Positions 18,158 to 19,044 of a stretch of 19,044 nucleotides of DNA are shown here, in pieces. The position numbers and the translations under genes are program-made. The stretch is taken from contig DIUH01000405.1 of NCBI GenBank assembly GCA_002428205.1, forward strand, positions 12,494-31,537. The letters are read 5' to 3'. The DNA is from Planctomycetaceae bacterium UBA6163 (GTDB lineage Bacteria > Planctomycetota > Planctomycetia > Pirellulales > Pirellulaceae). The notes below the pieces were generated by a model that saw nothing but the letters and a program-made list of their open reading frames with translations, was not told the origin of the DNA and made no database searches. Position 1 is the first letter of the stretch; the number at the start of each line of letters is the position of its first letter.

Positions 18158-18919
18158 TTACCAGTAACCGGCCAATCGCATCGCGGCCGTAACGGTGAAC
18201 GCGAGCAGTAGCGTGTCGAAGGTTTTTTGTGGGATCCGCTTAACGATCCACCGCCCCAAAACCAAGCCTAGGACGACGCAGGGCGCGAGTGTGATGTTCA
18301 GCAACAGCGTTGACGAATCGATCAGCCCCAGATTCATGCTGAGCGGGACTTTGCAGCAGTTCAGGATCAGGAAAAACCAGGCTGCAGTGGCGATCAGCGG
18401 CGTTTTCGGTAGCGCGATCGCCAGCAGGTAGAGGGCAACGACAGGCCCGGCGGCGTTGGCCAGCATGGTCGTGATGCCTGTCAAAACGCCCATCAGCCAA
18501 ACGAACCATGCCGAATGCGGCACGCTGGCGAACAAGTCGGCACGCCACATGCGCAACAATTGCCCGATGCTAAGCACCAGGATGATGTTGCCGATCAGCG
18601 GCCGGAATGTCGGCTCGTCCAACCGGTCCAGCAACAGCCAGCCGACGACAATTCCGACCAACGCCGGCAAGAGCAACCGCCGCACGTAGGACCAAACGAC
18701 ATCACGGCCAAGCAACCAAACCGCACAAATGTCACCGATAATCAGCAGCGGCAACAGCACGCCGGTCGACGCACGGGCCCCGAACACGAACGCAAACACC
18801 AGCACATGCAACATGCTGACGCCCGCCAAACCGCTTTTGGAAACACCGACGCCGGCGGCGCCCAACATCAGCAGCATCCACTGGGTGGTTGTCAGCTCTA
18901 ACGAAGCGAACTCACTCAT
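18158..18919 (-). CDS. TauE/SafE-family membrane transporter (anion permease)
   Basis: This 253-residue protein is almost entirely hydrophobic, with about seven or eight membrane helices in two halves, as in the TauE/SafE (sulfite exporter-like) family. Helpful segments are GVSKSGLAGVSMLHVLVFAF (about 24-43), GITTMLANAAGPVVALYLLA (about 148-167) and a C-terminal LGRWIVKRIPQKTFDTLLLAF (about 221-241), which match the half-repeat pattern of the family. It probably moves a small anion such as sulfite or a sulfonate; the substrate cannot be read from the sequence. No sulfur gene is in view. ATG at 18919 is preceded by a 14-bp tandem repeat bearing two other ATGs. Confidence 0.85.
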   Translation of the reverse strand: MSEFASLELTTTQWMLLMLGAAGVGVSKSGLAGVSMLHVLVFAFVFGARASTGVLLPLLIIGDICAVWLLGRDVVWSYVRRLLLPALVGIVVGWLLLDRLDEPTFRPLIGNIILVLSIGQLLRMWRADLFASVPHSAWFVWLMGVLTGITTMLANAAGPVVALYLLAIALPKTPLIATAAWFFLILNCCKVPLSMNLGLIDSSTLLLNITLAPCVVLGLVLGRWIVKRIPQKTFDTLLLAFTVTAAMRLAGYW

Positions 18920-18946
18920 AGCTTTCGATTCATAGCGTTCGATTCA
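18919..18946. repeat. 14-bp tandem duplication before the TauE start
   Basis: TAGCTTTCGATTCA (18919-18932) and TAGCGTTCGATTCA (18933-18946) differ by one base. Read on the minus strand, each copy carries an ATG and, with the next copy, an ATGA stop-start junction, so three ATGs follow one another at 14-base steps up to the TauE start. Confidence 0.85.
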
Positions 18947-19044
18947 TTTTCGTCATTGCGGCCATTTCGCGCTGCGCAAAACCGGTCATCTTTTCGTGCT
19001 GGGCGTCGCATATTAGCTGGATCAACTTCCCACCGCGACGCCCG
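18930..19044 (-). CDS. possible 3' end of an upstream gene (partial)
   Basis: One minus-strand frame is open from the window edge to a TGA at 18932-18930 and reads as a plausible amphipathic helix (KLIQLICDAQHEKMTGFAQR and on, ending MNRTL). It would end 10 bases before the TauE start, as in an operon. A second minus-strand frame is also open across the same stretch and ends in the ATGA of the TauE start. With only 38 codons in view I cannot prove either; the first looks more like protein. The product is not recognised. Confidence 0.4.
   Translation of the reverse strand, partial: GRRGGKLIQLICDAQHEKMTGFAQREMAAMTKMNRTL

Overview
The window looks like chromosomal DNA of a planctomycete, probably of the Pirellulaceae (Rhodopirellula-like) group. 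The reasons are a DUF1501 protein with a Tat-type signal, a Ser/Thr kinase with one membrane helix and an extracytoplasmic tail, a giant protein built of secretin N-domains, a moderate GC content, weak or absent Shine-Dalgarno sites before several genes, and plain housekeeping genes interleaved with large envelope genes. This is inferred from gene content; no 16S or marker tree was possible. No mobile element, CRISPR array or phage gene was seen, and no gene-free stretch exceeds 300 bases (the longest is 3387-3630).

Layout. (1) 88-1710 (+): a full-length GroEL without the usual GGM tail, followed by a hairpin in the gap to the convergent gene. (2) 1920-5058 (-): a DUF1501 protein and, upstream of it, a class III PLP aminotransferase. 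(3) 5235-13459 (-): the most interesting block. A membrane Ser/Thr kinase is followed by a 1053-residue exported protein made of repeated secretin N0/N1-type domains but no visible secretin barrel, and that gene overlaps by 8 bases the start of a 985-residue MMPL/RND-type transporter. (4) 13590-15548 (-): an orphan dCache-HAMP chemoreceptor. (5) 15753-17953 (+): a Tat-exported calcineurin-like phosphoesterase with a cysteine-rich insert, a 110-residue secreted protein and a 159-residue protein of unknown function. (6) 18009-18090 (+): tRNA-Ser(CGA) with a strong terminator that should work in both directions. (7) 18158-19044 (-): a TauE/SafE-type membrane protein preceded by a possible gene tail that runs off the window.

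How the genes may work together. The 8-base ATGGCTGA overlap makes it likely that the poreless secretin-like protein and the MMPL transporter are made in step and act in one envelope assembly. The kinase just upstream on the same strand could regulate it, but a 196-base gap separates them, so co-transcription is inference. The rest look like independent transcription units. Several annotated starts were shortened: the longest open frames of the kinase, secretin-like, chemoreceptor and 110-residue genes begin at TTG, GTG, an overlapping ATG, and a GTG inside a hairpin respectively, and better starts lie inside.
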